NCBI RefSeq assembly: GCF_000524475.1
Contig: NZ_BAVQ01000084.1
Location: 20,989-84,988, forward strand
Direction: 5' to 3'
Source of the DNA: Tomitella biformata AHU 1821
Lineage (GTDB): Bacteria; Actinomycetota; Actinomycetes; Mycobacteriales; Mycobacteriaceae
Length of the DNA: 64,000 bases
This document shows positions 36,359-46,118 of the stretch, one piece after another (within the stretch, counting starts at the first letter, position 1; each line of letters starts with the position of its first letter). The notes beneath the pieces are model-generated. The model was not told where the DNA came from. It saw only the letters and a list, made by a program, of their open reading frames with translations, and did no database searches. The position numbers and the translations under genes are program-made.

Positions 36359-37276
36359 ATGACTGATAATAACTATCGGCCCACCCTCGCGCAGCTGCGC
36401 GCCTTTGTGGCCGTCGCGGAGTACCGGCACTTCGGCACCGCGGCCAATCACATGGGCGTGAGCCAGCCGACCCTGTCCCAGTCCCTCGCCGCCCTGGAGG
36501 CTGGCCTGGGCGTGCAGTTGATCGAGCGCAGCACACGGCGCGTCCTGGTGACCCCCGCGGGCCAGTCGCTGATGCAGAAGGCGCTGCTCACGCTCGAGGC
36601 GGCGGACCGCTTCGTCGCCGCGGCGACCGGCGCCGGCAGCGGGATGGTCGGCGCCCTGCGGATCGGGATGATCCCCACGGTCGCGCCGTATGTCCTGCCG
36701 AAGGCGCTGCCTGCGATCCGGGAGCGGTTCCCTGATCTGTTGCCGCACCTGGTCGAGGACCAGACGGTGCGCCTGCTGGAGGCGCTGCGGGCGGGACTAC
36801 TCGATGTGGCGGTGATGGCGCTGCCCGCCGACGCCGTAGGGATGGCCGAGATCCCGCTATACGACGAGGAATTCGTGCTTGTGCTGCCCGCCGAGCATCC
36901 GCTGGCCGGCCAGGACGAACTGTCTGCGCAGGTGTTGCACGAGCTCCCGCTCCTGCTGCTCGACGAGGGCCATTGCCTGCGCGACCAGACCCTCGATTTG
37001 TGCCGGCTCGTGAACGCATCGCCGCTGCTGGGCGACACCCGGGCGACCTCGCTGGCCACCGTCGTGCAGTGTGTCGCCGGGGGATTGGGCGCCACGCTGG
37101 TGCCGGAGTCTGCGGTGGCCGTGGAGACCAGCAGCGGGGCGCTGTCCACGGCACGCTTCGCAAAGCCAGCGCCGGGCCGTGTGATCGGTCTCGTCTACCG
37201 AACCTCCAGCGGCCGCGAGGACGACTTCACGCTGTTGGCAGAACTGCTGCGCGATCAGGCCCCGGTCGAGAGCTGA
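36359..37276 (+). CDS. oxyR: peroxide-sensing LysR-type regulator OxyR
   Basis: A 305-residue LysR protein. The HTH is at about residues 20-42 (HFGTAANHMGVSQPTLSQSL). The redox cysteines are present in LLLDEGHCLRDQTLDLC, the same spacing region as E. coli Cys199 and Cys208, which supports OxyR rather than a generic LysR protein. It is divergent from ahpC-ahpD. The ATG at 36359 has AGGA immediately against it with no spacing, consistent with a leaderless message. It ends 3 bases before the converging gene at 37280. Confidence 0.94.
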   Translation: MTDNNYRPTLAQLRAFVAVAEYRHFGTAANHMGVSQPTLSQSLAALEAGLGVQLIERSTRRVLVTPAGQSLMQKALLTLEAADRFVAAATGAGSGMVGALRIGMIPTVAPYVLPKALPAIRERFPDLLPHLVEDQTVRLLEALRAGLLDVAVMALPADAVGMAEIPLYDEEFVLVLPAEHPLAGQDELSAQVLHELPLLLLDEGHCLRDQTLDLCRLVNASPLLGDTRATSLATVVQCVAGGLGATLVPESAVAVETSSGALSTARFAKPAPGRVIGLVYRTSSGREDDFTLLAELLRDQAPVES

Positions 37277-37279
37277 CGG

Positions 37280-38095
37280 TTAGCGGCCACGGCCCTTCCC
37301 ACCACTTTTGCCGCCGCCCTTTCCGCCATTGGGGCGTCCACCCTTGGCCGGGCCACGCTGATTCGCCTTGCCGGAGCCCCCACCCTGCTTGCCGCGACCG
37401 GCCGGCGGGGCGGACTGCGCGCGCGCCTTCGCCTTCGCCTTGGCGGTGGGCCTCTCCTTGGGCGTCTCCGGCTTGCCCCGTGAGCTGTTGGCCGTGCGGC
37501 CGCGGACGATGCCGATCAGATCTTCCATCAGGTTCGATTCGGAGTCCTCGCGCCAGACCAGCGCCACCTGCGAGGTGGGCGCCTCCGCCAATGGGCGGAA
37601 GGTGAGGTCCTTGTGGTGGTGCAGACGGGCCAACGACTGCGGGACGATCACGACCCCGATGCCCGCGAGCACCAGATCAAATGCGTCCTGCGTGGTGGCG
37701 GGTCGCTCCAGCGCGGGTGTCCCCGGCAGGGATTCCGAATGGTCCTCACCCCAGCGCAGCGGATCATCCTGCGGGTGCAAGACGACCTCGCCCTCCAGAT
37801 CCGCGAACGTGAGCTCCTCGCTGACGCTCAACACATGGTCCGTGGGCATCACCACAACGGTCGTCTCAATGTACAGCGGGATCGCGTGCAGCTCGTCGCG
37901 GTCGATCGGCAGCCGGACCAGGCCCGCGTCGACCTCCTTGCCTCGAGTAGCGGCCACCGCGGCCGCAGTGGCCAGACTCACCAGCTCGATCGGCACCCCG
38001 GGTATACGCTCGGACCACGTGCGCACCCACTTGGCGGGCATGACGCCGGGAACGTAGGCGAGGCGAAATTGCGGGACTTCCGGCTGTTCGGGCAC
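37280..38095 (-). CDS. LysR substrate-binding-domain protein lacking an HTH, with Lys/Gly-rich tail
   Basis: A 271-residue protein that starts directly in a LysR-type effector domain (FRLAYVPGVMPAKWVRTWSE onward, including LHAIPLYIETTVVVMPTDH and the VLAGIGVVIVPQSLARLHHH segment). No DNA-binding helix-turn-helix precedes it: upstream of the GTG at 38095 only about 13 codons remain before the divergent gene. The last 75 residues are a basic, disordered tail with Lys-Ala and Gly-Lys repeats ending GGKSGGKGRGR. The tail could bind nucleic acid non-specifically. It is divergent from the DUF5997 gene, a pairing I recall from related genomes. Function unknown. Confidence 0.82.
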   Translation of the reverse strand: MPEQPEVPQFRLAYVPGVMPAKWVRTWSERIPGVPIELVSLATAAAVAATRGKEVDAGLVRLPIDRDELHAIPLYIETTVVVMPTDHVLSVSEELTFADLEGEVVLHPQDDPLRWGEDHSESLPGTPALERPATTQDAFDLVLAGIGVVIVPQSLARLHHHKDLTFRPLAEAPTSQVALVWREDSESNLMEDLIGIVRGRTANSSRGKPETPKERPTAKAKAKARAQSAPPAGRGKQGGGSGKANQRGPAKGGRPNGGKGGGKSGGKGRGR

Positions 38096-38159
38096 GGGGC
38101 CAGCGTACCGGCTGCCGGGGTGTTGGCAGGACAACGCTGGAGGCCGTTAGGCTCTTGTC

Positions 38160-38570
38160 ATGACGTCGAGCAAGAAAACCCAGATTTTGAAGCCCGCCAC
38201 TGCGGCGAAGAAGCTCGGCATTTACCTGCCCGCAGCGCCGGAGTCGTTCCGCACCGAGCCCGTTACCCGCGAATCATTGGCCGCGCTGCTGCAGGATCCG
38301 CCGGTCTGGCTCACGGAGCTGCGGGCCACCGGCCCCCACCCGCGCCAGATCGTCGCCGAGAAGTTGGGGGTGTCCATCTCGGGGCTGGCGCGCTCCGGCC
38401 TGGATGAGGCGCTGACCACCAGCGAGATCGACGAGCTTATGGAGAACAGGCCGGATTGGCTGCGCCATGAGCGGGACGTGCAGGCCGGCGTCCGGTCCGA
38501 GGCCCGTCGCCTCAAGTCCGAGGCGACGGACCGCCAGACGACGGAAGCCGAGGCACCCAGCGAGGGCTGA
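38160..38570 (+). CDS. DUF5997-type small protein
   Basis: A 136-residue soluble protein. It begins MTSSKKTQILKPATAAKKLG and contains LQDPPVWLTELRATGPHPRQ followed by an HTH-like stretch (IVAEKLGVSISGLARSGLDE, about residues 63-82). This recalls the actinobacterial DUF5997 family. The helix-turn-helix appearance suggests a DNA-binding role, and the divergent neighbour is a LysR-like effector domain without an HTH, so the two may be halves of one regulator. That link is inference. The C-terminal 30 residues are charged and probably disordered. Confidence 0.8.
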   Translation: MTSSKKTQILKPATAAKKLGIYLPAAPESFRTEPVTRESLAALLQDPPVWLTELRATGPHPRQIVAEKLGVSISGLARSGLDEALTTSEIDELMENRPDWLRHERDVQAGVRSEARRLKSEATDRQTTEAEAPSEG

Positions 38571-38585
38571 TCGAATTGACGCGAG

Positions 38586-38619
38586 AGGCCCGGCACATTC
38601 TCCATCGTGTGCCGGGCCT
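38586..38619. terminator. hairpin terminator with T-tract
   Basis: AGGCCCGGCACA (38586-38597) pairs exactly with TGTGCCGGGCCT (38608-38619), followed by TTTT on the + strand. It ends the DUF5997 gene and may also stop the converging helicase gene. Confidence 0.85.
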
Positions 38620-38683
38620 TTTCGTGCGTGCAGAGATCTGAGCGGGCTGCCGGACCGCAGCCCATGGCTCAGCCCTCGACCGC

Positions 38684-41194
38684 CTAGCCCTCGATGACCT
38701 CGATATCAGCCAGGACGACTTCGCCGATCGCGTCGGATGCCTCAAGGTCCAGCGAGGCCTCGAAGGCCCAGCCGTGGTCGCCGTCGGGGTCGGGCAACGT
38801 CTGGCGCAGTTCCCACACTCCGTCGACCAGCTCGGACTTGAACATGTGCGGGCCGCGCGCGTCGGGGCCGAGCGGGATGGGGCCGTACTCCTCGAAATAC
38901 GGCAGCATGTCCTCCGCCCAGTCGCTGGCGGACATCCCCTCGTCGAGGGCCTCGAGCTCGGCCCAGCGGCGCTCGGCGACCAGGTGCACGCGGCGGAACA
39001 TCGCGTTGCGCAGCATCACCTGGAAGGCGCGGGGATTAGTCGTGATGGACCGGGTGGTCTCCGTCGCAAAAGAGACCTGAGCCGGCCCGTCGAGGTCGTC
39101 GGGGTTGAGCAGCTGCTCCCACTCGTCGAGCAGGCTCGAGTCGACCTGGCGGATGAGCTCGCCGAGCCACTCGGTGAGGTCGTCCAGCTCGTCCGTGCCC
39201 ACGTCGACCGGAACCGTTTGGCGCAGTGTGCGATACGCGTCCGCGAGGTAACGCAGCACGGTGCCCTCAGAGCGGGTCAGGCCATACCGTGAGATCAGGT
39301 CTGTGAACGTCATGGCCTGCTCGACCATGTCCCGCACGATGGTCTTCGGGGAGAGCCCGAACTCGCTGAGCCAGGGGTGGGATTGGCGGTAGGTCTCGTA
39401 GGCGGGCACCAGCACCTCCGCGAGGGGCTTGGGCCAGGTGATCTCCTCGATCAGCTCCATCCGCTCGTCGTACTCGATGCCCTCGGACTTCATCTCGTTG
39501 ATCGCCACACCGCGGGCCGCATGCTGCTGGGCCATGAGGATTTGCCGTGGGTCGTCGAGGGTGGACTCGACGACGGAGACGATATCCAGAGCGTAGGTGG
39601 GGGAGTCGACGTCGAAGAGGTCGAATGCGGCGAGTGCGAACGGCGAGAGCGGCTGGTTTAGCGCGAAGTTGGCTTGCAGGTCGACGGTCAATCGAGCCCT
39701 CCGCCCGTCTTCATCAGGCTCGTCGAACTGCTCGACGACGCCGGCGTCGAGCAGGCTGCGGTACAGCGAGATCGCCCGCAGGATGTGCTTGCGCTGCTGC
39801 GGGCGCGTCTCGTGGTTGTCCTCGAGGAGGTGGCGCATCGCATAGAAGCAGTTGCCGGGGCGTTCAATAACGTTGAGCAGCATCGAGTTCGTCACGGAGA
39901 AGCGCGAGACCATTGGCTCGGGCGGGGCCACGATGAGCCGGTCGAACGTCGCCTCGCTCCAGGACACGAAACCCTCAGGGGGCTTCTTGCGGTGCACCTT
40001 GCGGCGTTTCTTGGGATCATCGCCGGCTTTGGCGAGCAGGCGGGCGTTCTCCACGTCGTGCTCCGGGGCCTGGACGACGACGGTGCCGAGGGTGTCGAAC
40101 CCCGCGCGGCCGGCGCGGCCCGCGATCTGGTGGAACTCACGGGCGCGCAGTACGCGGGTGCGGACGCCGTCGTACTTGGTCAGTCCCGTGAACAGCACGG
40201 TCCGGATGGGCACGTTGATGCCGACGCCCAAAGTGTCGGTGCCGCAGATGACCTTCAGCAGGCCCTCCTGCGCGAGGCGCTCGACGAGGCGACGGTACTT
40301 CGGCAGCATGCCCGCGTGGTGCACGCCAATGCCGTGGCGGATCAGGCGCGAGAGCGTGCGGCCGAAGCCGGTGGTGAAGCGGAAGTTGCCGAGCGCGTCC
40401 GCGATGGCGGCTTTCTCGGCCTTGGAGCACATGTTGATGCTGGTCAGCGATTGCGCGCGCTCGAGCGCCGAGGCCTGCGTGAAGTGCACCACGTAGGCAG
40501 GGCACTGATTCGTCGTGGCCAGGTCCTGGATGGTCTCCTGGATCGGCGTGAGCACGTACTCGTAGGTGAGCGGCACCGGGCGTTCAGCGTCCGAGCCCAC
40601 ATGGGCGGTAGTGCGGCCGGTGCGCCGGGTCAGGTCCTTGACGAGGAAGTCGACGTCGCCCAGGGTCGCGGACATCAATAGGAACTGGGTGTGGGGCAGC
40701 TCGATCAGCGGCACCTGCCACGCCCAGCCGCGCTCGGGCTCCGCGTAGTAGTGGAACTCGTCCATCACGACCTGGCCGATGTCGGAGTCCGCACCGCCCC
40801 GTAGCGCGAGGTTCGCGACGATCTCCGCAGTGGCGCACACGATGGGCGCGGTCGGGTTCACAGCCGCGTCGCCGGTCATCATGCCCACGTTGTCGGCGCC
40901 GAAGATCTCGCACAGCGCGAAGAACTTCTCGGATACCAGCGCCTTGATCGGCGCCGTGTAGAACGAGCGCTTGCCCTGCGCCATGGCCACGAAGTGCGCG
41001 CCGATCGCCACCATGGACTTCCCCGAGCCGGTGGGGGTGGCGAGGATGACGTTGGAGCCGGCGACGATCTCCAACACCGCCTCGTCCTGCGCCGGGTACA
41101 GCGACAGGCCACGGGACTCGGTCCACTCGAGAAAGCGCTCGTAGAGCAAGTCCTCATCGAGCGGATCGGCGGGGACTAACTCGGTGAGAAGCAC
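38684..41194 (-). CDS. DEAD/DEAH-box helicase of the DUF3516 type
   Basis: An 836-residue superfamily 2 helicase related to Ski2/HelY proteins. Motif I is TPTGSGKSMVAIG (about residue 57), motif II MDEFHYY, motif III LMSATLGD, then GVHHAGMLPKYRR and motif VI QIAGRAGRAG (about 380). The C-terminal half has no helicase motif and fits DUF3516. Family members are assumed to act on RNA or DNA, but their targets are not established. It follows the PAC2 gene by 9 bases on the same strand, forming an operon. Confidence 0.9.
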   Translation of the reverse strand: MLLTELVPADPLDEDLLYERFLEWTESRGLSLYPAQDEAVLEIVAGSNVILATPTGSGKSMVAIGAHFVAMAQGKRSFYTAPIKALVSEKFFALCEIFGADNVGMMTGDAAVNPTAPIVCATAEIVANLALRGGADSDIGQVVMDEFHYYAEPERGWAWQVPLIELPHTQFLLMSATLGDVDFLVKDLTRRTGRTTAHVGSDAERPVPLTYEYVLTPIQETIQDLATTNQCPAYVVHFTQASALERAQSLTSINMCSKAEKAAIADALGNFRFTTGFGRTLSRLIRHGIGVHHAGMLPKYRRLVERLAQEGLLKVICGTDTLGVGINVPIRTVLFTGLTKYDGVRTRVLRAREFHQIAGRAGRAGFDTLGTVVVQAPEHDVENARLLAKAGDDPKKRRKVHRKKPPEGFVSWSEATFDRLIVAPPEPMVSRFSVTNSMLLNVIERPGNCFYAMRHLLEDNHETRPQQRKHILRAISLYRSLLDAGVVEQFDEPDEDGRRARLTVDLQANFALNQPLSPFALAAFDLFDVDSPTYALDIVSVVESTLDDPRQILMAQQHAARGVAINEMKSEGIEYDERMELIEEITWPKPLAEVLVPAYETYRQSHPWLSEFGLSPKTIVRDMVEQAMTFTDLISRYGLTRSEGTVLRYLADAYRTLRQTVPVDVGTDELDDLTEWLGELIRQVDSSLLDEWEQLLNPDDLDGPAQVSFATETTRSITTNPRAFQVMLRNAMFRRVHLVAERRWAELEALDEGMSASDWAEDMLPYFEEYGPIPLGPDARGPHMFKSELVDGVWELRQTLPDPDGDHGWAFEASLDLEASDAIGEVVLADIEVIEG

Positions 41195-41203
41195 CAGGCC
41201 AGC

Positions 41204-42202
41204 CTAGGGGGTGGGCTCGCCGTCGGGCTCGCCGGTGTCTGGACGGTCATCCTGATCGTCTTTCGGGCCGCCCTCGGCATGTTCCGCCAGGAACTTCTCA
41301 AATTCCGCGCCGAGCTCGTCGCCACTGGGCAGATCGCCCGAGTCAGCGAGAAGAGAGGCCCTGCGCTCCTCCGCGGTGATGTACGCGTCGTACTGGTTCT
41401 CCAGCGCGGCCACGACACCCTCGACCTCCTCGTTGCCACGGATCTGCTGGTCGACCTGCTCGCGCACTCGGGCCGCGGCCTCGCCCAGGGCGGTCAGCGG
41501 GATCTGCAGCCCGGTGTTGTCGATGAGGCACTCGAGCATTTTCTGTGCCGCCTCCGGGTAGTCGGACTGCGCGAGGTAGTGGGGCACGTGCACGGCGAAG
41601 CCCAGCGTCGGATGCTCATGCTCGGCCAGGCGCAGTTCCAACAACGCGTCGGCGCTGCCGGGGATGGTGATCTCGCCGTCCCACTTTTGGTAGTCGCCGG
41701 TGACCTCGGTGTTGCTCGCGTGTGCGGTGACGCCGATGGGGCGCGTGTGCGGCACCGCCATCGGGATCGCGTTGAGCCCGATGGTGCGGGTGACGCCGAA
41801 TTTCTCGATGAGCAGCCGCACAGCCGTGGTGAAGCGCTCCCAGCTCAGGTCGGGCTCCAGGCCGGAGAGCAACAGGAACACGGTGCCGTCGGTGTCGCGG
41901 ATCGCGTGCAGTTCGAGTTTCGGCGTCGCGTAGCTGGTGAACTGATTGTTCTTGAACGTCATGACGGGGCGTCGCGAGCGGTAGTCGATGAGCTGATCAA
42001 CGGCGAAGGCGGCCACGAGCTCAGTGCCGAGGACCTCCCGCAGATGCGCGGTGGCCAGCCGGACGGCGTGGCCCGCATCGGTGAAGCCCTCTAGGCCGTG
42101 CACCAGGATCAGCCCGGCGCCGTCGTCTGACGTGAGGTCGGGAACCGGGAACTCCAACTCGTACATGCCGGACGACTCGTCCAAGGCTGTCCCCTTCCTC
42201 AT
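41204..42202 (-). CDS. PAC2-family protein (Rv2714-like)
   Basis: A 332-residue protein with the PAC2 (proteasome assembly chaperone-like) fold. Visible family features are LILVHGLEGFTDAGHAVRLA, DQLIDYRSRRPVMTF and the FLLLSGLEPDLSWERF strand. The C-terminal 60 residues are acidic and disordered. The crystal structure of the mycobacterial counterpart is known, but its role is not. Start choice is uncertain: ATG at 42202, a TTG at 42184 preceded by AGGAAGGGG, or ATG at 42166 (MYELEF). The gene leads the operon with the DUF3516 helicase. Confidence 0.87.
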   Translation of the reverse strand: MRKGTALDESSGMYELEFPVPDLTSDDGAGLILVHGLEGFTDAGHAVRLATAHLREVLGTELVAAFAVDQLIDYRSRRPVMTFKNNQFTSYATPKLELHAIRDTDGTVFLLLSGLEPDLSWERFTTAVRLLIEKFGVTRTIGLNAIPMAVPHTRPIGVTAHASNTEVTGDYQKWDGEITIPGSADALLELRLAEHEHPTLGFAVHVPHYLAQSDYPEAAQKMLECLIDNTGLQIPLTALGEAAARVREQVDQQIRGNEEVEGVVAALENQYDAYITAEERRASLLADSGDLPSGDELGAEFEKFLAEHAEGGPKDDQDDRPDTGEPDGEPTP

Positions 42203-42408
42203 TGATTGCTCGTGGCGGCAGCGGTTCTCCCGTTGCCCGGCCGCGGTGCTGCCTGTGCCCTCGTCGGAGTCGACGAGAGGTGCGTGAACCGATCCATTCG
42301 GGTCGCCTATGCCATGATCCGACGACCGTGGCTCTATCGTAGGGGACGAGTGGATCGGCTCGTCCCACACCGTCGCGGAGCGCATGCGGTGGGAATCGGA
42401 GGCACTGG

Positions 42409-43146
42409 GTGGTAACAGTCGGCGACGCGCGGCAATCTAGGCGTGATGCGCCCCCAGTCCGTCGCGTGCGGTCGGCGCTGGTCGCGGTCGCCGCGCTCAC
42501 CGCCGTCAGCCTCAGCGGCTGCGCCACGGTCCTCACCGGGGTGCCCTCGCCGACTCCCGGAGGGCCGGTGCCCGCGGCCGTGGACACGAGCGATCTGGGC
42601 GCGCTGCTGATCGGGCCAGCGGACTTCCCCGAGGGCTATTCCGTCCAGGTGCTGGAGTATCGGGACGCGGTGCTGGCCTCTGGAGACCTCAGCGGGGTCA
42701 GCCGCGAGGCACGCAGCAATCCCGTGCGCTGCCAGCCGTCGGCCACACCACCGGGGGAGCAGGACCTCGCGATGGTCTCCGGGATGGGCGCAGTGGACCA
42801 GTCCACGCTCGCAGTGGTGTTGACGAGGACCGACGAGAGCGTCAGCGAGGCGAAGGAGACGATCGAGCGTTGCCTCGATGTGGTCTCGGACCAATATGGG
42901 GTGCAATCGCGCATCGTTCGGACGATGTTGGCCTCGCCGACGACCGGCACGGCAGGCGAGTTCGGCTACTCCCAGACCGTCAGCTCCGGATCCGGCGACG
43001 TGTCCGTCGAGCAGCACTCAATCACGCTGGTGACGCAGGTCGAGGACGTGCGGATCGCGGTCACCGGGATGTCGCAGCGCGGTGCCGAGGTGGACCGGTC
43101 GGCACTGGAGAATGTCCTCGCCGCGGCGGTCGCGAAGGTCCGATAG
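42409..43146 (+). CDS. putative lipoprotein
   Basis: A 245-residue exported protein. After a basic N-terminus, a hydrophobic stretch (about residues 23-37) ends in the lipobox LSGC (Cys at about 38), so it should be lipid-anchored outside the membrane. The mature part starts with a Pro/Thr-rich linker and then a mixed alpha/beta domain of about 180 residues with two further cysteines (near NPVRCQPS and IERCLDVV) likely to pair. This resembles the sensor-type domains of mycobacterial lipoproteins, but I do not assign a family. GTG start at 42409. Confidence 0.78.
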   Translation: MVTVGDARQSRRDAPPVRRVRSALVAVAALTAVSLSGCATVLTGVPSPTPGGPVPAAVDTSDLGALLIGPADFPEGYSVQVLEYRDAVLASGDLSGVSREARSNPVRCQPSATPPGEQDLAMVSGMGAVDQSTLAVVLTRTDESVSEAKETIERCLDVVSDQYGVQSRIVRTMLASPTTGTAGEFGYSQTVSSGSGDVSVEQHSITLVTQVEDVRIAVTGMSQRGAEVDRSALENVLAAAVAKVR

Positions 43147-43293
43147 CACCACCCACCGACATTTCTCGGGGCCATTCCTGGGTGGCACCCGTCGTCGCAC
43201 GGGGTTATCCACATCTGCTCCGCAATTCACAGGCGGCTGGAAAATGCCAGTTCGAGGACCTGGCGCGGCGGCGTGAGCCGGGATGGTCATGGC

Positions 43294-44406
43294 ATGACTA
43301 CTTCAGCCTCACCCCAAGACCCTGAGACCTCAGCCCAAGGCGGTGGCCCCGTCGGCGGAATCCAGCGGACGCTCAAACTCCACGACCCCGGCGAGCTGCT
43401 CGCCGCCATCCCCGCCCTCCTGGGATTCGTCCCGGAGGACTCGCTGGTGATCGTGTGCCTCGGCGGAGAGACCGACAACAGTGTGGAGATGGTCGTGCGC
43501 CACGACCTGGTGTCCTTAATCGCGGAGCCGGACCGGATGCTGGCGCTCGCCGCGCAACTGCAGGCACTGTTCGAGGAGGCCGACGTCGGCACCGTCTCCT
43601 TCGCCGTCCTCGATAGCGACTGGGCGGCGGGCGAGTCCCGGGCCTGGCACCGTGAGCTGATCGCCGACATGGGCGCGCTGCTCATGGCCGGTGGCGTGCA
43701 AGTCAGGGGCGCGCTGTTGGCCCGCGAGATCGCGTGCGGCGCCCCGTGGGTCAGCGTGCTCGATCCGCGGGCGGGGGATATCCCGGACCCGATGGAATCG
43801 GCGGTGGCCGCCGCCCACGTATACCAGGGGCGCATGATTCGTGACAGCCGTGCGGAGCTGGAGGCGGCTATCGCGGCCGGGCCGCGGGACGCGCTGGCCG
43901 CGATGGCCAGCCATCTCCGTGAGGCTCGGGCGGCGGCGGCCGTGCGCAGGAGCCTGGGCGGGAGGCTGGCGCTGCGCGCAGAGCTGGAGTCGGTGCTCAC
44001 TGCCGTGGCCGGGGTGGACTCGGGCGAGCTGCCAGATGACCCGGAGTACGCGCGGTTGGCCGTGTCGATCTCCTGCCCGGAGGTGCGGGACGCGCTGCTC
44101 TCGCTGGTCTGCTGCGACCAGGCGTCGGCCGCAGAGCGATTGTGGACCCTGATGGGTCGCGCGCTGCCCAACCCCGAACGGGCGGACGCCGCCGCGCTGT
44201 GCGCGGTGAGCGCCTATGCCCGGGGCGACGGGCCGTTCGCCGGGATCTGCGTGGACGCGGCCCTCGACGCCAATCCGGAGCATCGGCTGGGGCTGCTGCT
44301 CCGCCAGGCGCTGGACCAGGGGATGCACCCGGACCGGATTAGGACGCTGGCCGAGGTCGGCCAGGAGTGTGCGGCCAGCCTCGGTGTGTTCCTGCCTGTG
44401 CCGTGA
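43294..44406 (+). CDS. DUF4192 family protein
   Basis: A 370-residue soluble protein. The opening IQRTLKLHDPGELLAAIPALLGFVPEDSLVIVCL is the DUF4192 signature, found across actinobacteria. The C-terminal half is helical and Ala-rich (SAVAAAHVYQGRMIRDSRAE onward), with a TPR-like end including NPEHRLGLLLRQALDQGMHP. The ATG at 43294 gives MTTSASPQDPETSAQGG. It converges on galE with a 6-base gap. Function unknown. Confidence 0.86.
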   Translation: MTTSASPQDPETSAQGGGPVGGIQRTLKLHDPGELLAAIPALLGFVPEDSLVIVCLGGETDNSVEMVVRHDLVSLIAEPDRMLALAAQLQALFEEADVGTVSFAVLDSDWAAGESRAWHRELIADMGALLMAGGVQVRGALLAREIACGAPWVSVLDPRAGDIPDPMESAVAAAHVYQGRMIRDSRAELEAAIAAGPRDALAAMASHLREARAAAAVRRSLGGRLALRAELESVLTAVAGVDSGELPDDPEYARLAVSISCPEVRDALLSLVCCDQASAAERLWTLMGRALPNPERADAAALCAVSAYARGDGPFAGICVDAALDANPEHRLGLLLRQALDQGMHPDRIRTLAEVGQECAASLGVFLPVP

Positions 44407-44412
44407 CGGCGG

Positions 44413-45396
44413 CTACCGACGTGCGGAATGGGCGCGGGGCCCGAGTTCTTGGATGAAACGCCATGCGTCCGTGACGATCTCGTCGAGGTCCGTGTGCGCG
44501 GGCCGCCACCCGAGCTCGTCCATGGCCAGTTGGCTGGAGGCGATAAGGACGGCGGGGTCGCCGGCGCGGCGGGGCGCGTCCTCGACCGTGAAGTCCCGGC
44601 CGGTGACGCGTTTGCAGGACTCGATGACCTCGCGGACGCTGAATCCGGCACCGCTGCCGAGATTGAAAATACCGTGGGTGCCGGGGCGTGCCTGCGCCAG
44701 CGCCATTGCGTGCGCCTCCGCGAGGTCGAGGACGTGGATGTAATCGCGCACCGCGGTCCCGTCGGCGGTGGGCCAATCGTCGCCGAAGACGGAGATCTTA
44801 TCCCGATGCCCCAGCGCGGCCTGGAGCACCAGCGGGATCAGGTGCGTCTCGACCTTACGATTCTCCCCGGCGTTCCCGTAGGCGCCGGCCACGTTGAAAT
44901 AGCGCAGGCTGATCGCGGCGAGGTCATGCGCGTGCGCATAAGACGTGATGGCGTGGTCGATTGCCAGTTTGGTGGCGCCATACGGATTGGTCGGTGCGGT
45001 GGGCGCGCGCTCCGTGATGGGGACGGACTCCGGCTCGCCGTAGGTGGCCGCGGTCGAGGAGAAGACCAGGCGGGGGGTGCGGGTGGCGCGCATCGCCTCC
45101 AGCAGCGACAGGGTCGCGACCACGTTGCCCCGCCAGTACTTCTCGGGCGCCTCGACCGATTCGCCGACCAGGGACAACGCCGCGAAGTGCAGCACGCCGT
45201 CGAAGTCCCCGCGAGCGAGCACCCGGTGCGCGTCGGCCCCGACTTCGCCTTCGACGAACTCAACGCCGGCGGGCACGGCGTCCCTGTTGCCGGTGGAGAG
45301 GTCATCGAGCACCACCAGATCATGGCCGCGCTCGGCGAGCAGTGTCGCGCAGGCGCTGCCCACATAGCCGGCGCCGCCGGTGACGAGCAGTCTCAT
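44413..45396 (-). CDS. galE: UDP-glucose 4-epimerase
   Basis: A 327-residue short-chain epimerase that makes UDP-galactose, the precursor of cell-wall arabinogalactan galactan. It has the NAD motif [20 protein letters not shown] at residues 4-23, the catalytic Ser/Thr region FSSTAATYG and the [10 protein letters not shown] (YxxxK) pair. The ATG at 45396 ([10 protein letters not shown]) is chosen over a start 30 bases upstream. It follows dtxR/ideR by 35 bases, the same order as in corynebacteria. Confidence 0.95.
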   Translation of the reverse strand: MRLLVTGGAGYVGSACATLLAERGHDLVVLDDLSTGNRDAVPAGVEFVEGEVGADAHRVLARGDFDGVLHFAALSLVGESVEAPEKYWRGNVVATLSLLEAMRATRTPRLVFSSTAATYGEPESVPITERAPTAPTNPYGATKLAIDHAITSYAHAHDLAAISLRYFNVAGAYGNAGENRKVETHLIPLVLQAALGHRDKISVFGDDWPTADGTAVRDYIHVLDLAEAHAMALAQARPGTHGIFNLGSGAGFSVREVIESCKRVTGRDFTVEDAPRRAGDPAVLIASSQLAMDELGWRPAHTDLDEIVTDAWRFIQELGPRAHSARR

Positions 45397-45431
45397 GGGC
45401 TGCTGGGCACGTCCGATCGTGGTCATCCCCG

Positions 45432-46118
45432 TCAGATCGTCTCGACCTGGATGGCGTGCGCGAGGTCCTCGGGGAGCACAAACGACTCATGCCCAGCCGC
45501 GGTGATGGTGACGCCGGTGGGCCCGTTGACGACGCTGACGCGGGCATTGGGGACCACGCCGACCTCACGCAGTCCGGAGAGGACATCGACATCGACCTGG
45601 ACGTGCTCTGCGAGACGCCTGATAACCACCGCGACGGGGAGGCCGACAGGCAGGTCGCTGAGCCGCTGCAGGTGCAGGATGGACTTCGAGGCCGCTACCG
45701 CGCCCAACTGCGCCAGGCCTGGGATCGGGTTGCCATACGGCGAGGTCGTGGGGTGGTTGAGCACCTGGACCAGCCGACGTTCGACCTCCTCGCTCATCAC
45801 ATGCTCCCACCGGCAAGCCTCCGCGTGGACGTCCTCCCAGTCCAGGCCGATGACGTCCACCAGTAGGCGCTCCGCGAGGCGGTGCTTGCGCATGACGGCG
45901 ACGGCGAGGTTGCGACCCTCCTCTGTCAGCTCGAGGTGGCGGTCCTCGGCGACCCAGATCAGGCCGTCACGCTCCATGCGGGCGACCGTCTGGCTCACCG
46001 TCGGGCCACTCTGCTCAAGGCGCTCCGCGATGCGTGCGCGCAGCGGTACGACACCTTCTTCTTCCAGCTCGTAGACCGTGCGGAGATACATCTCCGTGGT
46101 GTCCACCAAATCCTTCAC
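45432..46118 (-). CDS. ideR: iron-dependent repressor DtxR/IdeR
   Basis: A 228-residue metalloregulator that represses siderophore genes when Fe2+ is bound. The N-terminal HTH ([25 protein letters not shown], about residues 24-48) is followed by the dimerisation and metal domain with [31 protein letters not shown], which holds the Cys102, Glu105 and His106-type ligands, and then a C-terminal SH3-like domain. Length agrees with DtxR (226) and IdeR (230). It is upstream of galE in one unit and near sigB, as in relatives. Confidence 0.96.
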   Translation of the reverse strand: MKDLVDTTEMYLRTVYELEEEGVVPLRARIAERLEQSGPTVSQTVARMERDGLIWVAEDRHLELTEEGRNLAVAVMRKHRLAERLLVDVIGLDWEDVHAEACRWEHVMSEEVERRLVQVLNHPTTSPYGNPIPGLAQLGAVAASKSILHLQRLSDLPVGLPVAVVIRRLAEHVQVDVDVLSGLREVGVVPNARVSVVNGPTGVTITAAGHESFVLPEDLAHAIQVETI

